DNA of 64,000 nt from an uncultured Bacilli bacterium (GTDB taxonomy: Bacteria; Bacillota_I; Bacilli_A; RF39; UBA660). The stretch is from the NCBI GenBank assembly GCA_949425635.1, contig CASPWD010000007.1:59842-123841 (forward strand), read 5' to 3'. This document shows positions 1 to 9,065 of the stretch, piece after piece; position 1 is the stretch's first letter; every line of letters starts with the position of its first letter. Position numbers and translations under genes: made by a program. The notes beneath the pieces are model-generated. The model saw only the letters and a list, made by a program, of their open reading frames with translations, was not told the DNA's origin and made no database searches.

Positions 1-1
1 T

Positions 2-685
2 CCAGATGCGAACTGCTTACTTTCTTGTTTCGAACATTGCATGAAAAGTAAAGACTATATAAATGTCTTAGTTGCTTCAAAACATTTAAGACCACAATGG
101 CTAACAATGGAACAAGCAGTTAAACATTGTACACAAGGTTTAGGTATTTGGGATTTTGCAAGCAATGACCAAGAAAGTGATCCAGATATTATAATGGTAT
201 GTGCTGGTGACACTCCAACTCTTGAAAGTTTAGCAGCGGTCTCAATCTTAAGAGAATATTTACCTAAATTAAAAATTAGATTCATAAACGTTGTTGACCT
301 ATTTAAATTACAAACAGACAGAAAACATCCACATGGTTTAAGTGATGAAGAATACGATGCTCTATTTACTAAAAAGAAACCTATTCTATTCAACTTCCAT
401 GGATACCCTTCTTTAATTCATGAATTATTATATGAAAGATATAATCATAACATCGTTGTTAAAGGATACATCGAAGAAGGATCTATAACAACACCATTTG
501 ATATGAGAGTTCAAAATGAAATAGATAGATATCACTTAGTTATTGAAGTTTGTAAATTAGTTCCAAACTTAGGAAGCAAAGGAATCTATTTAACAAAATT
601 AATGCAAGAAAAACTTATTGAACATAAAGAATATATTCATGAATATGGTATAGACATGCCTGAAGTTCGCGAATGGAAATGGTAA
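2..685 (+). CDS. xfp: Phosphoketolase, C-terminal part (5' end outside the window)
   Basis: The frame is open from base 2, so this is the last 227 residues or so of a protein of about 790 residues. Phosphoketolase is a cytoplasmic thiamine-diphosphate enzyme that splits xylulose-5-P (and often fructose-6-P) with phosphate to acetyl-P and a triose/tetrose phosphate, the key step of heterofermentation. Family hallmarks seen are PDANCLLS at the left edge, the VCAGDTPTLESLAA stretch, FHGYPSLIHELLY, and the C-terminal GSITTPFDMRVQNEIDRYHL, typical of the XFP C-terminal domain. The thiamine-binding part lies upstream and cannot be checked. It ends in a strong hairpin terminator and is convergent with the next gene. 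Confidence 0.93.
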   Translation, partial: PDANCLLSCFEHCMKSKDYINVLVASKHLRPQWLTMEQAVKHCTQGLGIWDFASNDQESDPDIIMVCAGDTPTLESLAAVSILREYLPKLKIRFINVVDLFKLQTDRKHPHGLSDEEYDALFTKKKPILFNFHGYPSLIHELLYERYNHNIVVKGYIEEGSITTPFDMRVQNEIDRYHLVIEVCKLVPNLGSKGIYLTKLMQEKLIEHKEYIHEYGIDMPEVREWKW

Positions 686-721
686 AAAAATAGTTATCGC
701 AAAATGCGATAACTATTTTTT
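685..721. terminator. Bidirectional hairpin terminator
   Basis: A perfect 10-bp stem (691-700 with 706-715, loop AAAAT) is flanked by A6 on the left and T6 on the right, so it can end both the phosphoketolase transcript and the convergent minus-strand gene, whose stop lies inside the stem. Confidence 0.9.
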
Positions 722-1669
722 ATTATCATAACTCTCAGTGATTTGATTTAATCCATCATCTACTTGTAATTCTTCAGTACTATTACTCTCTAAAATCTGA
801 TTATTATGTTCTATAAAATCGTTACTTTCACTATATGTACTTAGAGTCTCTTCTGTATAATCAACATACTCTTCACTTACTTTATTTTTCCCCATAACTT
901 TAATAACTATCCAAATAACTAAGAATACTATTGCTATAATCACAGATATTATTGCAATTTTATTAAATGTTGATGCGATTTCGTCAACTACTAATCTTAC
1001 ATTATCATTATCCTTAAACATACTTTGTAAAACGGCACCTAATCCCCAATTTCCTAAAGTATTCAAAAGAGCAATGACTGCAATGTTTTTTACTAGCGAT
1101 AAAATATTTCTATCTATTATAAGTTTAAGAACTAAACTGCAAATTAAAATAATTACTGCCAACATAATAACTTTATCAGAATAAATAAAGTTGAAAGTTT
1201 TCTTAACCTTTTCATCATTTGTAACACCAACATTATTAGCAATTCCTTCATCCAATTTATCGAAAGTTTTATCTATATCTTCATAGTTAACTTTTTTACC
1301 AGTCTTCTCTTCATAAACCTTAGAAGCCTCATATACCTGTTCTTTTAAATTATCAATCGATGGTATTTCTGCACCATCTACACCACTATAATATTTCAAA
1401 GTACTAGAAATAAAATCTTCCAAATTTTCTTTTAATTCCTCTTCACTAATATATTCACTAAAATCTTCGTAAACTTCTTCTCCAGTAATTTCTGTTAAAA
1501 TACTTGTATATCCAGTACTTCCAACACTAGCTGTCTTTATTGCCAAATCAACAATAGTTGAACCTGATAATAAATTTCTTATTACAAACAATGCACACAA
1601 AGTAGTAATTGCTCCTAACATTACCAAACTTAATACCATCGATAATAATTTTTTTAATAACTTAAACAT
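713..1669 (-). CDS. Unrecognised membrane protein, four predicted TM segments
   Basis: I do not recognise the family. The 318-residue protein has an N-terminal hydrophobic segment after a Lys-rich start (about residues 10-31), an acidic, probably extracytoplasmic stretch (about 60-165), then three more hydrophobic segments (about 167-186, 193-216 and 237-261) and a charged Ser/Glu-rich tail. The start is supported by GAAGG about 6 bases upstream of the ATG. It is the last gene before the terminator shared with phosphoketolase. Confidence 0.75.
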   Translation of the reverse strand: MFKLLKKLLSMVLSLVMLGAITTLCALFVIRNLLSGSTIVDLAIKTASVGSTGYTSILTEITGEEVYEDFSEYISEEELKENLEDFISSTLKYYSGVDGAEIPSIDNLKEQVYEASKVYEEKTGKKVNYEDIDKTFDKLDEGIANNVGVTNDEKVKKTFNFIYSDKVIMLAVIILICSLVLKLIIDRNILSLVKNIAVIALLNTLGNWGLGAVLQSMFKDNDNVRLVVDEIASTFNKIAIISVIIAIVFLVIWIVIKVMGKNKVSEEYVDYTEETLSTYSESNDFIEHNNQILESNSTEELQVDDGLNQITESYDNKK

Positions 1670-1741
1670 AACAAACCTTCTATTCTATCTCTATACTAAC
1701 ATAATTTAATTCACTTTAGAATAACAATAAAAAGAAAATCT

Positions 1742-2884
1742 CTAACTCTTCTTTTTTTCCAAAGGCTTAAAATCATCTTCTAAAACAATTAACTTTCCTG
1801 AATCAATAAGTCTCATAAATATTTCTAAACGCATTCCACAAAAGAAAACTATTATTCCTTTATCTACCACAAAAAATTTTACAACAGGATTATTGCTTTC
1901 TTCACTACTCATATACACATTTCCTTGACCAACAGCAGCAAATAAATAACTTAAAACATTAACATTATATACTTTTCTATCATGAACATATACATAATAA
2001 TTATATGAACAATCATGCAAATTTTTATCAATTTCTCTTACTCTAAATTCTGCAATTTCTGCAATTTTCTTTAACCTACCTTCACAGCCATCAAAATCAA
2101 AAAACTGTTTTACATAATCACTTCTATCTCGTTTAAGTTTATGTACATATTCCTCTAGTTTTTTTATAAAAGAATCCGTAATAACACACTTTGTTAATCC
2201 AATTTCATTTTGAGGTATTTCTAAATTTTCCAAAGAAACTAAATCCCTACCATATTCCACAAAAGGATACATTTTTATATAAGACATTAACAATCTAAAA
2301 TAATTATCATTTACCTCAAAACCTTCTCCAGATAACATAGAATATATCATTTCATTCATTCTAGAAACAAATCTAAAATGATTTTCTTCTATAAAAGGAA
2401 GAGTTTCTTTATCTATCCTCGTTGTTCTCTCTAATATATAAGCTCTCTCCTCATAGGTAAAAGATGTATCTTTAAGTATATCACCTATATCATAAATTTT
2501 TGCCTTTTCTCTTTTATATTCTTTTATATCATTTTTTCTAAAATCAACTTCAATAATTTTATCAGAATTACTAATCGTACGAACTTCTTTTAACACTTTT
2601 ATTTTTTCAACAATACCAATAATTGCTGAAATCAAGTATTTCACACCATTAAGAACAACATATTCATTTTCTAAAACATAATCGTTGCTCCTTAATAACG
2701 CCCATACTAAATTCGCCTCATCTCCAAGATCAGACAATTCTTTCTTATTCAACTTAAAAAATAACAGAGCAATTTCAAATTTTACATATAAAGCAACTTC
2801 TAATGTATCTTCCCTATCAACTCTATTACTAAAAGTTTCATTAACACTAACAAGTTTTCTTAATGTTTCTATTCTTTCCAACAT
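1742..2884 (-). CDS. Unrecognised cytoplasmic protein (380 aa)
   Basis: No known motif was identified. It is a charged, mostly helical protein without signal peptide or TM segment; two short hydrophobic runs near the C-terminus look like core beta strands. It lies in a minus-strand group of unrecognised proteins (713-4798), with AGGAA upstream of the ATG. Its length and clean codon structure, continuous over 1.1 kb in an AT-rich genome, support a real gene. Confidence 0.75.
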   Translation of the reverse strand: MLERIETLRKLVSVNETFSNRVDREDTLEVALYVKFEIALLFFKLNKKELSDLGDEANLVWALLRSNDYVLENEYVVLNGVKYLISAIIGIVEKIKVLKEVRTISNSDKIIEVDFRKNDIKEYKREKAKIYDIGDILKDTSFTYEERAYILERTTRIDKETLPFIEENHFRFVSRMNEMIYSMLSGEGFEVNDNYFRLLMSYIKMYPFVEYGRDLVSLENLEIPQNEIGLTKCVITDSFIKKLEEYVHKLKRDRSDYVKQFFDFDGCEGRLKKIAEIAEFRVREIDKNLHDCSYNYYVYVHDRKVYNVNVLSYLFAAVGQGNVYMSSEESNNPVVKFFVVDKGIIVFFCGMRLEIFMRLIDSGKLIVLEDDFKPLEKKKS

Positions 2885-2950
2885 AATGTTAATTCCTTTT
2901 ACTAATATTCTTTAAGTATCACGCAGCAATTCAACTATCTTAATAAATCT

Positions 2951-3214
2951 TTAAATATTATGCTTTTCCTTAAACTTATCAAGTTCCCTTTTTATCTTAT
3001 TCTTTTCTTTTTCTGAAATCATTGTATTCAAACGACTAATTTTATTTAATAAATCCGCCTTTTCTTCATTATCCATATCTAAATCATATATAAATGGTTT
3101 TAGATTCTCATAATTATCAACATCTTTGGTTACTATCTCATTTGGAAATGATAATATATTTGTTATTTCTTCTCCTAAAACAAATTCATTTTTATTCTTT
3201 ATTGTAAGACCCAT
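2951..3214 (-). CDS. Small unrecognised protein (87 aa)
   Basis: A short, charged, probably helical protein with no recognised domain. The second half is dominated by Lys/Glu and looks like a coiled coil. The start has a very good Shine-Dalgarno (GGAAAGGTGGAG a few bases before ATG). It sits 66 bp upstream of the 380-aa gene and 90 bp downstream of the 497-aa gene, all in the same direction. Confidence 0.65.
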   Translation of the reverse strand: MGLTIKNKNEFVLGEEITNILSFPNEIVTKDVDNYENLKPFIYDLDMDNEEKADLLNKISRLNTMISEKEKNKIKRELDKFKEKHNI

Positions 3215-3265
3215 AATATCTCCACCTTTCCCACTATTTTATCAAATATATATAGTTATATAAAG

Positions 3266-3290
3266 AAAAAATCCTTCAAATTGAAGGACT
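3266..3290 (-). terminator. Hairpin terminator (minus strand)
   Basis: TCCTTC/GAAGGA stem at 3272-3288 followed, on the minus strand, by T6 (3271-3266). It lies just after the stop of the 497-aa gene, so the two downstream genes probably have their own start of transcription or depend on read-through. Confidence 0.8.
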
Positions 3291-3304
3291 TTTATATAAA
3301 AATT

Positions 3305-4798
3305 TTATTTACTTGGAACACCAAACTCTTCTAAATTCATATTCATATTTTCAATAAAATCTAACATTCTATCTATATTTATAGTTGTTTTAAATACTGG
3401 CACAGTTATATCTTTATTATATAATTCAACAACTAACGTATCTTTTTCTAAATATATTCTACCATTTCTAGTAGCTTCATTTATCAAACTCATTATCTTA
3501 TCATTATCAAAAGCAATCTCCGCTACATCTCCAACTGGTGTTGTAACATCAACACTAGCAAGACTCTTCTCTCCACCTTCAATAAGGTTAACCAATTCAA
3601 CATATCTTGCTCTTTTTTGACTTATAAGATCAAAATCTCTCATAACGTCTAATTCATTTATCTCTTTCAATATTTGTTTTGCTTCTAAAGAAAGATTCTT
3701 TAACATTTCTCTTTCTAATAAAACATTACTCTCATTTTCTTTATGATGTTTTTTTCTCCATTGCGTTTCTTCATCCATATAAGCTTTTAATTTAAAATCA
3801 CTAAGAGATGTATAGGATAAATCGATCTTTTTAGCCATTAACATATTAATATATAAACTAAACAATCCAGGAATAACTTGTGTCATATTTAAATCTTCAG
3901 CTTCATTATATTCACTATTTCTTAAATTACTTAATAAAATAAATTTTTGTGTTTCACTATTCTGAGCAACTTTACTGTTTATTCGCTCTAAAATCCATTT
4001 GTTTAAAAATTTTTCTTGAACTTCTATTGGCTCATCATAAAATACTTCACCCAATTGTTCAGCTCTTCTTATTAAGTAAAATTCATCACTAACTTTATAT
4101 TTACTTATTTTAGAACGAAAATCACTTGAGACAAAACTACTAAAAGCTTTCATTACTTCTTCTAAACTTACATCTTTCCTATTTTTCAACTCATAATTTG
4201 TTTTAGCTTCAGCTGAAGAAAACTCTAAATTAGCTCTCTTATCTTTCTTACTTGTTGATAATTCTACTAAAAAAGTTTTTGTTCTTCTTAAATACTCTAT
4301 TAAGTCTGCTTTATTTCTAATTCTTTCTGGTTTATTTTTATTAAAGAAAAACACTCTTTCATATTTATCCTTTTGCATTCCCTGACCTAATCTATAAAGC
4401 CATACTTGTGGAATAGTAGCTACCATATCATCATTATATATATTTAAATAATTACTACTATCAAAACTATAATCATTATTTTTTAATGACTCAATTAATC
4501 CATTATAAAAAGCCTTTGTTCCTTTATATTTCATAAAACCAATTTCAGGAACTCTAGTTTCTTGATCATAAAGACCTGGAATAACACCTGTTTCTAAAAA
4601 TTGACTTAAAGAAAAAGATGGAACATCATTAAAAGACTTTAATACCTCATTAATAGAAACCAATGTAAATAAATTAGATTTATATTCTTGAAATTCTTCT
4701 TTATTATCAAAAACACTCAATGCATTTGTACTAAGTGCTTCACCTTTTATAGCATTTCTAAGTAATACTGAAATACATTTCATTTCTTCTAGATACAT
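3305..4798 (-). CDS. Unrecognised cytoplasmic protein (497 aa)
   Basis: No family recognised. The protein is soluble, helical and charged. It has a Lys/Glu-rich middle (about 335-400) that could form a coiled coil, and a C-terminal part with alternating beta-like stretches (about 425-497). AGGTGAT lies just upstream of the ATG, and AT-rich sequence with TATAAT-like boxes lies at 4820-4850 for a promoter. It ends at the 3266-3290 terminator. Confidence 0.75.
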   Translation of the reverse strand: MYLEEMKCISVLLRNAIKGEALSTNALSVFDNKEEFQEYKSNLFTLVSINEVLKSFNDVPSFSLSQFLETGVIPGLYDQETRVPEIGFMKYKGTKAFYNGLIESLKNNDYSFDSSNYLNIYNDDMVATIPQVWLYRLGQGMQKDKYERVFFFNKNKPERIRNKADLIEYLRRTKTFLVELSTSKKDKRANLEFSSAEAKTNYELKNRKDVSLEEVMKAFSSFVSSDFRSKISKYKVSDEFYLIRRAEQLGEVFYDEPIEVQEKFLNKWILERINSKVAQNSETQKFILLSNLRNSEYNEAEDLNMTQVIPGLFSLYINMLMAKKIDLSYTSLSDFKLKAYMDEETQWRKKHHKENESNVLLEREMLKNLSLEAKQILKEINELDVMRDFDLISQKRARYVELVNLIEGGEKSLASVDVTTPVGDVAEIAFDNDKIMSLINEATRNGRIYLEKDTLVVELYNKDITVPVFKTTINIDRMLDFIENMNMNLEEFGVPSK

Positions 4799-4885
4799 TT
4801 AAATCACCTACTATTGTTACACTTCTCTATTATAAAATAATTATAACACAAATTACCAAATCATTTCAGATAATTTTAGACAATT

Positions 4886-4909
4886 TTAAAACGAGCTCTT
4901 AAAGCTCGT
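4886..4909 (-). terminator. Hairpin terminator (minus strand)
   Basis: ACGAGCT (4891-4897) pairs with AGCTCGT (4903-4909). Read on the minus strand it is followed by TTTTAAAA. It terminates the glycosyltransferase pair. Confidence 0.82.
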
Positions 4910-4914
4910 ATCTA

Positions 4915-6432
4915 TTATTTAACTTGAAACAAAAATGCATTATATAGATCTTCTTCAAATAAGTACTCTTCTGTTGCAACTAACTCATAATTATCAAATA
5001 TATAAGCATCATTCTCTTTTATATAATCTAAATCTTTCCTAGTATAATATAAAATAAACATAACATTCTTATTTATAATATTATACTTCATATCATCTAA
5101 ATTATCTGGAAACTTATCATAAGGAATATTCTGTACTTCAAAAAATTTCGTATTAGGAACAATCCCTGTTGTTGTATAAAGACCTGCATCTAAATATCCC
5201 ATATTAAGTAAAGTCGGATTATCATAATTTTCTATATACTCTGCATACTTATATTGAAACATTTCCATCTTATCCATTAATATCATATCTTTATAATTAG
5301 CATTTAAGTAACACATTCCTACCATAAATATTAGCAATCCACCATTTACTAAATAACTATATTTCCCCTTAATAACTTTATCTAAATGCTTTTTATAATA
5401 TACACATATACTTATCATAGCTATAATTATAAAAATAAACATTGGTATCATATAATATCTATAAAAATGCATTCCCCAAAACAAACCTAATGCTGTAATT
5501 AGAGCAATACCCACTAAAGTAAACTTTACATACTTATCTATTTTTAAATTACTTACAAATAGTGGCAATAACACTATACTAAAGAATATTAATAATCCAT
5601 TATTTACTAATGACTTTATAGTTCCTACATAAATACTAATTATCTTCTCAAAAATTGGTAACTCTGTTTCATTATAAGCAGTCATATTTATTGTAAAATA
5701 ACACTCTATAAAATCTTTTAAAGAATGAGTACATAAACAATAAGCCAAAGCCACCAATAAAGGTAAAGACATTCCTAATAAAAACCACAAACAAGAAGTA
5801 ATGGCTTTCTTATAATCTTTCTTTCTAACCAAATCAAAGAATATAAACATCATAAAGGCAAACCAAAAACCTAATAAAGTATATTTAATTAACAAAACAC
5901 ATCCTGCTAAGAATCCATTTACTATTAATTCCTTATTATCAACTTGTTTCTCCTTAAAATGTCGCAAAAAGTAATACAAAGTAATTGCAAAAAATGGTAA
6001 ACAAAACTCCTCACAAGCCCCACCATGTGTGAATGAAAAGCTTGTTGTGATAAAAAATGCTACGATTGGTAAAATTATATAGGAATATTTCTTATCTAAA
6101 AATAACTTTACTATTTTATATAAATAGTATAAAAACAATGTAAAAAACAATACTTCAATTACAAATACCCCATGAAAAGTCTTATTAGAAATCAAATAGC
6201 CTAATCCATATATTAAATAGAGCAGAATTCCTTTTTGTTCAAACAAGTCCCTATAAGGAACAACTCCATTCATCATTCCTTTACCAACAGTAAAAAAAGC
6301 ATTTGCATCTACCCAATCATTTAACGGATACAGCCAAGAATTTTTACTAGTAAAAAGTAAAACAGCAAAAGATAAGACAAAACTATATATTACAAACTGA
6401 TATTTATTCACAACATTAAGAATATTTTTCAT
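4915..6432 (-). CDS. Polytopic GT39/ArnT-like membrane glycosyltransferase
   Basis: About 505 residues with roughly eleven hydrophobic segments. The first extracytoplasmic loop carries Asp-Trp and Asp residues (NDWVDANAFF, VVPYRDLFEQKG) where GT-C / dolichyl-P-mannose mannosyltransferase-like enzymes have their catalytic Asp, followed by the YGLGYLI segment. Such enzymes transfer a sugar from a polyprenyl-phosphate donor to an envelope acceptor outside the membrane. I chose the ATG at 6432 because GGAGAGAAAG lies just before it; an ATG 27 bp further upstream has no such site. It overlaps the upstream GtrB-like gene by 17 bp, which would supply the polyprenyl-phosphate-sugar donor. The exact sugar and acceptor are not visible. 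Confidence 0.8.
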   Translation of the reverse strand: MKNILNVVNKYQFVIYSFVLSFAVLLFTSKNSWLYPLNDWVDANAFFTVGKGMMNGVVPYRDLFEQKGILLYLIYGLGYLISNKTFHGVFVIEVLFFTLFLYYLYKIVKLFLDKKYSYIILPIVAFFITTSFSFTHGGACEEFCLPFFAITLYYFLRHFKEKQVDNKELIVNGFLAGCVLLIKYTLLGFWFAFMMFIFFDLVRKKDYKKAITSCLWFLLGMSLPLLVALAYCLCTHSLKDFIECYFTINMTAYNETELPIFEKIISIYVGTIKSLVNNGLLIFFSIVLLPLFVSNLKIDKYVKFTLVGIALITALGLFWGMHFYRYYMIPMFIFIIIAMISICVYYKKHLDKVIKGKYSYLVNGGLLIFMVGMCYLNANYKDMILMDKMEMFQYKYAEYIENYDNPTLLNMGYLDAGLYTTTGIVPNTKFFEVQNIPYDKFPDNLDDMKYNIINKNVMFILYYTRKDLDYIKENDAYIFDNYELVATEEYLFEEDLYNAFLFQVK

Positions 6433-7387
6433 TCTTTCTCTCCAATAAATTGTGTTCAATTATATATCTAGGTCTAGCCTTAGTTTCATTATACATCTTA
6501 CCAACATACTCACCTATAATACCTACAGATATCATTTGTAATCCACCAATAAACCATATCGAAATAGCTAGGAATGTCCATCCTTCTACTGTATTACCAC
6601 AAATTTTTTGAATAAATGCATAAACCATAATTGCAATACTGACTAGCAGTACTACAAAACCTAAACTGCATATAAATCTTAAAGGCTTAACACTAAATGA
6701 TGTAATCCCATCCCATGCAAAAGCAAGCATCTTCTTTAGTGGATATTTAGATTCTCCAGCAAATCTTTCATTTCGTTCATAATAAACTGAAGTTGACTTA
6801 AATCCAATTAATGGAAATATGCCTCTTAAAAATAAATTTACCTCTTTATAATCTGAAAAATGTTCTAAAACTCTTTTACTAGTTAAACGATAATCTGCAT
6901 GATTATAAACAATATCTACACCCATAAAACTCATAAACTTATAAAAACCTTGAGCAGTAAATCTTTTAAAAAATGTATCTGTTTTTCTTGAACTTCTAAC
7001 TCCATAAACAATATCACAACCATTTAAATAGTTATCAACCATCTCATCAATTGCATTAATATCATCCTGTAAATCAGCATCCATACTTATAATCATATCA
7101 GCATGCTCTTTCGCTACCATAAGTCCTGCTACCAAAGCATTTTGATGTCCTCTATTTCTTGACAAAGAAAGTCCTGTAAATAACTTATCCTCTTTAGAAA
7201 TCTCTTCAATTAATTCCCATGTCTTATCTTTAGAACCATCATTTACATACATAACTTTACTATTCTTAGATATCTTACCATCATGAATTAAAGTACTTAG
7301 TTTCTCCTTTAATCTTTTAGTCGTTTCTGTTAATACTTCTTCCTCATTGTAGCAAGGAATTACCATATATAATATATTATTTTTCAT
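6416..7387 (-). CDS. Polyprenyl-phosphate glycosyltransferase, GtrB/DPM1-like (GT2)
   Basis: The N-terminal GT2 catalytic domain begins with MVIPCYNEEEVL, contains YVNDGSKDKT and the metal-binding DADLQDD, then the SRNRGHQNA and VRSSRK motifs. Two C-terminal TM hairpins (about 232-258 and 270-292) are typical of GtrB/CsbB-type enzymes. These move glucose or another hexose from UDP-sugar to undecaprenyl phosphate on the cytoplasmic side. At 323 residues it has the usual length. It is translationally linked (17-bp overlap) to the GT-C enzyme, so the two probably decorate a wall polymer or surface glycan. RBS GAGGGTG precedes the ATG. Confidence 0.9.
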   Translation of the reverse strand: MKNNILYMVIPCYNEEEVLTETTKRLKEKLSTLIHDGKISKNSKVMYVNDGSKDKTWELIEEISKEDKLFTGLSLSRNRGHQNALVAGLMVAKEHADMIISMDADLQDDINAIDEMVDNYLNGCDIVYGVRSSRKTDTFFKRFTAQGFYKFMSFMGVDIVYNHADYRLTSKRVLEHFSDYKEVNLFLRGIFPLIGFKSTSVYYERNERFAGESKYPLKKMLAFAWDGITSFSVKPLRFICSLGFVVLLVSIAIMVYAFIQKICGNTVEGWTFLAISIWFIGGLQMISVGIIGEYVGKMYNETKARPRYIIEHNLLERKNEKYS

Positions 7388-7485
7388 AACACACCCTCTT
7401 ACATTTATGATAGCACATTATATTTAGGTCTTATTTTAATTTTTCCAAATAGTTTACACTATCACATATTATTATGTCTAACTAT

Positions 7486-8373
7486 TTACTTATAAGTATA
7501 CATTAACTTTTTATTACTATCTTTATTACTTATTGTTATCTCTGTACAATTAAAACCATAAATACTATTAATTATTTCCTGCTCTATAAACGGATTAACT
7601 GCTCCATTTACCAAGAACAAAGTATCATCTTCTTGTCTAACTCCATATGAATATTCAGGTAAAATAGTAAAATCTGGAGAAACAAAACCATTTCCTTTCA
7701 TAACGCCTTGTAACATATTTGGTACCATTGCATTATGCATATGTCCACTAACAACTAAATCAGTATAATCTTGTATATTCATTTTAAAATATTTCTTTAA
7801 ACGATAAATGGACTTTGGATCATGCACCAATAAAATATTAAAGACATCCTTACTAAAACTACCTTCATTGCTTATCTGTCTACAATCATTTAAGAAAGCC
7901 TCGTTAGTTTCTTTGCCATCTAAATAATAACTTGGTCCATTATTTATACCTCTTAAATTAAAACCATCAAAATTGACTAAGCAATCATTTGCTAACCAGT
8001 TAAAATTCTCTAAACTACTAAATGCTTCAACTAAACAATTAGAATAATCTGCTTCAAATCCCTCAAAATGTCTTCTAAAATATTGATCATGATTACCAAG
8101 TACATAATAAACTGGAGTTGCACCTGTTAATTTTTCTAGAAAAGATAAGACCTCTTTCTTCGACTTTTCATCTCTAATTACATTAATACAATGGACAATA
8201 TCACCTGGTATTAAAATACAATCATAATTATCAGGATTTAATTCTCTGTACTTTAAAATCTGACTTATATTTATTCCCTTTTTAAATCCTAAATGTAAAT
8301 CTGAATAAACAAGCATTTTTTTACTTACTCTTACCTTATCAGTATAAATTGTAAGTCTTCTAATTTTACTCAT
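7486..8373 (-). CDS. Calcineurin-like metallophosphoesterase
   Basis: All five metallophosphoesterase signatures are present: DLHLG (about 25), GDIVH (57), GNHD (about 95), VHD (about 180) and the C-terminal GHMH (about 210). They bind two metal ions for hydrolysis of a phosphomono- or diester. At 295 residues it resembles the YkuE/YpfW-type single-domain group, but no signal peptide is seen, so it acts in the cytoplasm. Substrate unknown. A promoter TTGACT-16-TAAAAT lies upstream (8415-8442). Confidence 0.88.
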   Translation of the reverse strand: MSKIRRLTIYTDKVRVSKKMLVYSDLHLGFKKGINISQILKYRELNPDNYDCILIPGDIVHCINVIRDEKSKKEVLSFLEKLTGATPVYYVLGNHDQYFRRHFEGFEADYSNCLVEAFSSLENFNWLANDCLVNFDGFNLRGINNGPSYYLDGKETNEAFLNDCRQISNEGSFSKDVFNILLVHDPKSIYRLKKYFKMNIQDYTDLVVSGHMHNAMVPNMLQGVMKGNGFVSPDFTILPEYSYGVRQEDDTLFLVNGAVNPFIEQEIINSIYGFNCTEITISNKDSNKKLMYTYK

Positions 8374-8414
8374 TATAATACCTCATTTTTATAAAGTTTT
8401 TCACTTACTTCCCT

Positions 8415-8442
8415 ATTTTATCTATAATAAAGTTAAAGTCAA
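8415..8442 (-). promoter_or_regulatory. Sigma-A promoter of the phosphoesterase
   Basis: On the minus strand, TTGACT (8442-8437), a 16-bp spacer and TAAAAT (8420-8415) precede the phosphoesterase start by about 40 bp. Confidence 0.7.
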
Positions 8443-8458
8443 GAAAAAAGATATCTAA

Positions 8459-8890
8459 CTAGTAGGTATCTCTATCTAAAAAATAATATGTTCCTGTAAC
8501 AGTTGCACACATAACGTTTTCTTCTGTATATAATTCACATCTAAAAACAGCTGTATTTCTACCAACTTTTAAAGGAGTTGCTATAGCAGTAATCTTCTTT
8601 CCTTTACCTGCTTTTAAATAATCTATTTGTGAATTAATGGTTACAACATTCTTTCCATTTGTTCTTGCCGCCATTCCCATTGTTGAATCAGCTAATCCAA
8701 ATAACAAACCTCCATGTGCTATTCCACTTGGATTAAGTGAATTTTCATCAATATCGACTGACATTCTTGCATAGTTATCTTTAATTTCTTCAACATGCAT
8801 CTTATTATATTTCATAAAACCAGCATTATTTTCAACAAAACCTTTTATTGCTTCATATAATTCTTCTTTATTCATATCTTGTTCTTTCAT
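8459..8890 (-). CDS. PaaI-type hotdog thioesterase
   Basis: A 143-residue single hotdog domain with the PaaI/4HBT signature: NPSGIAHGGLLFGLADSTMG, including the HGG turn and the acidic residue on the long helix, followed by VTINSQIDYLKAGKGKKITA. These cytoplasmic tetramers hydrolyse acyl- or aryl-CoA thioesters. The start is fixed by AGGAGG 8 bases upstream. It is a monocistronic-looking gene between the phosphoesterase promoter and the SipW-type protein. Confidence 0.9.
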   Translation of the reverse strand: MKEQDMNKEELYEAIKGFVENNAGFMKYNKMHVEEIKDNYARMSVDIDENSLNPSGIAHGGLLFGLADSTMGMAARTNGKNVVTINSQIDYLKAGKGKKITAIATPLKVGRNTAVFRCELYTEENVMCATVTGTYYFLDRDTY

Positions 8891-9019
8891 ATTTTATTCC
8901 TCCTAATCGCATTATTAATTTTATAACATAATTACAAAAATATCTAGAGTTTAGTACACAACATACTCTCCAGTAATTTTAATAAAAAGTAAATACTTAA
9001 AAAACGATTATTACATAAC

Positions 9020-9047
9020 AAAAAAACATAAAGCTTTTAACTTTATG
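9020..9047 (-). terminator. Hairpin terminator of the first SipW-type gene
   Basis: CATAAAG (9027-9033) pairs with CTTTATG (9041-9047). On the minus strand the stem is followed by T6-7, just past the stop of the gene at 9066. Confidence 0.85.
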
Positions 9048-9065
9048 CTCTTTACAGATTGTGTT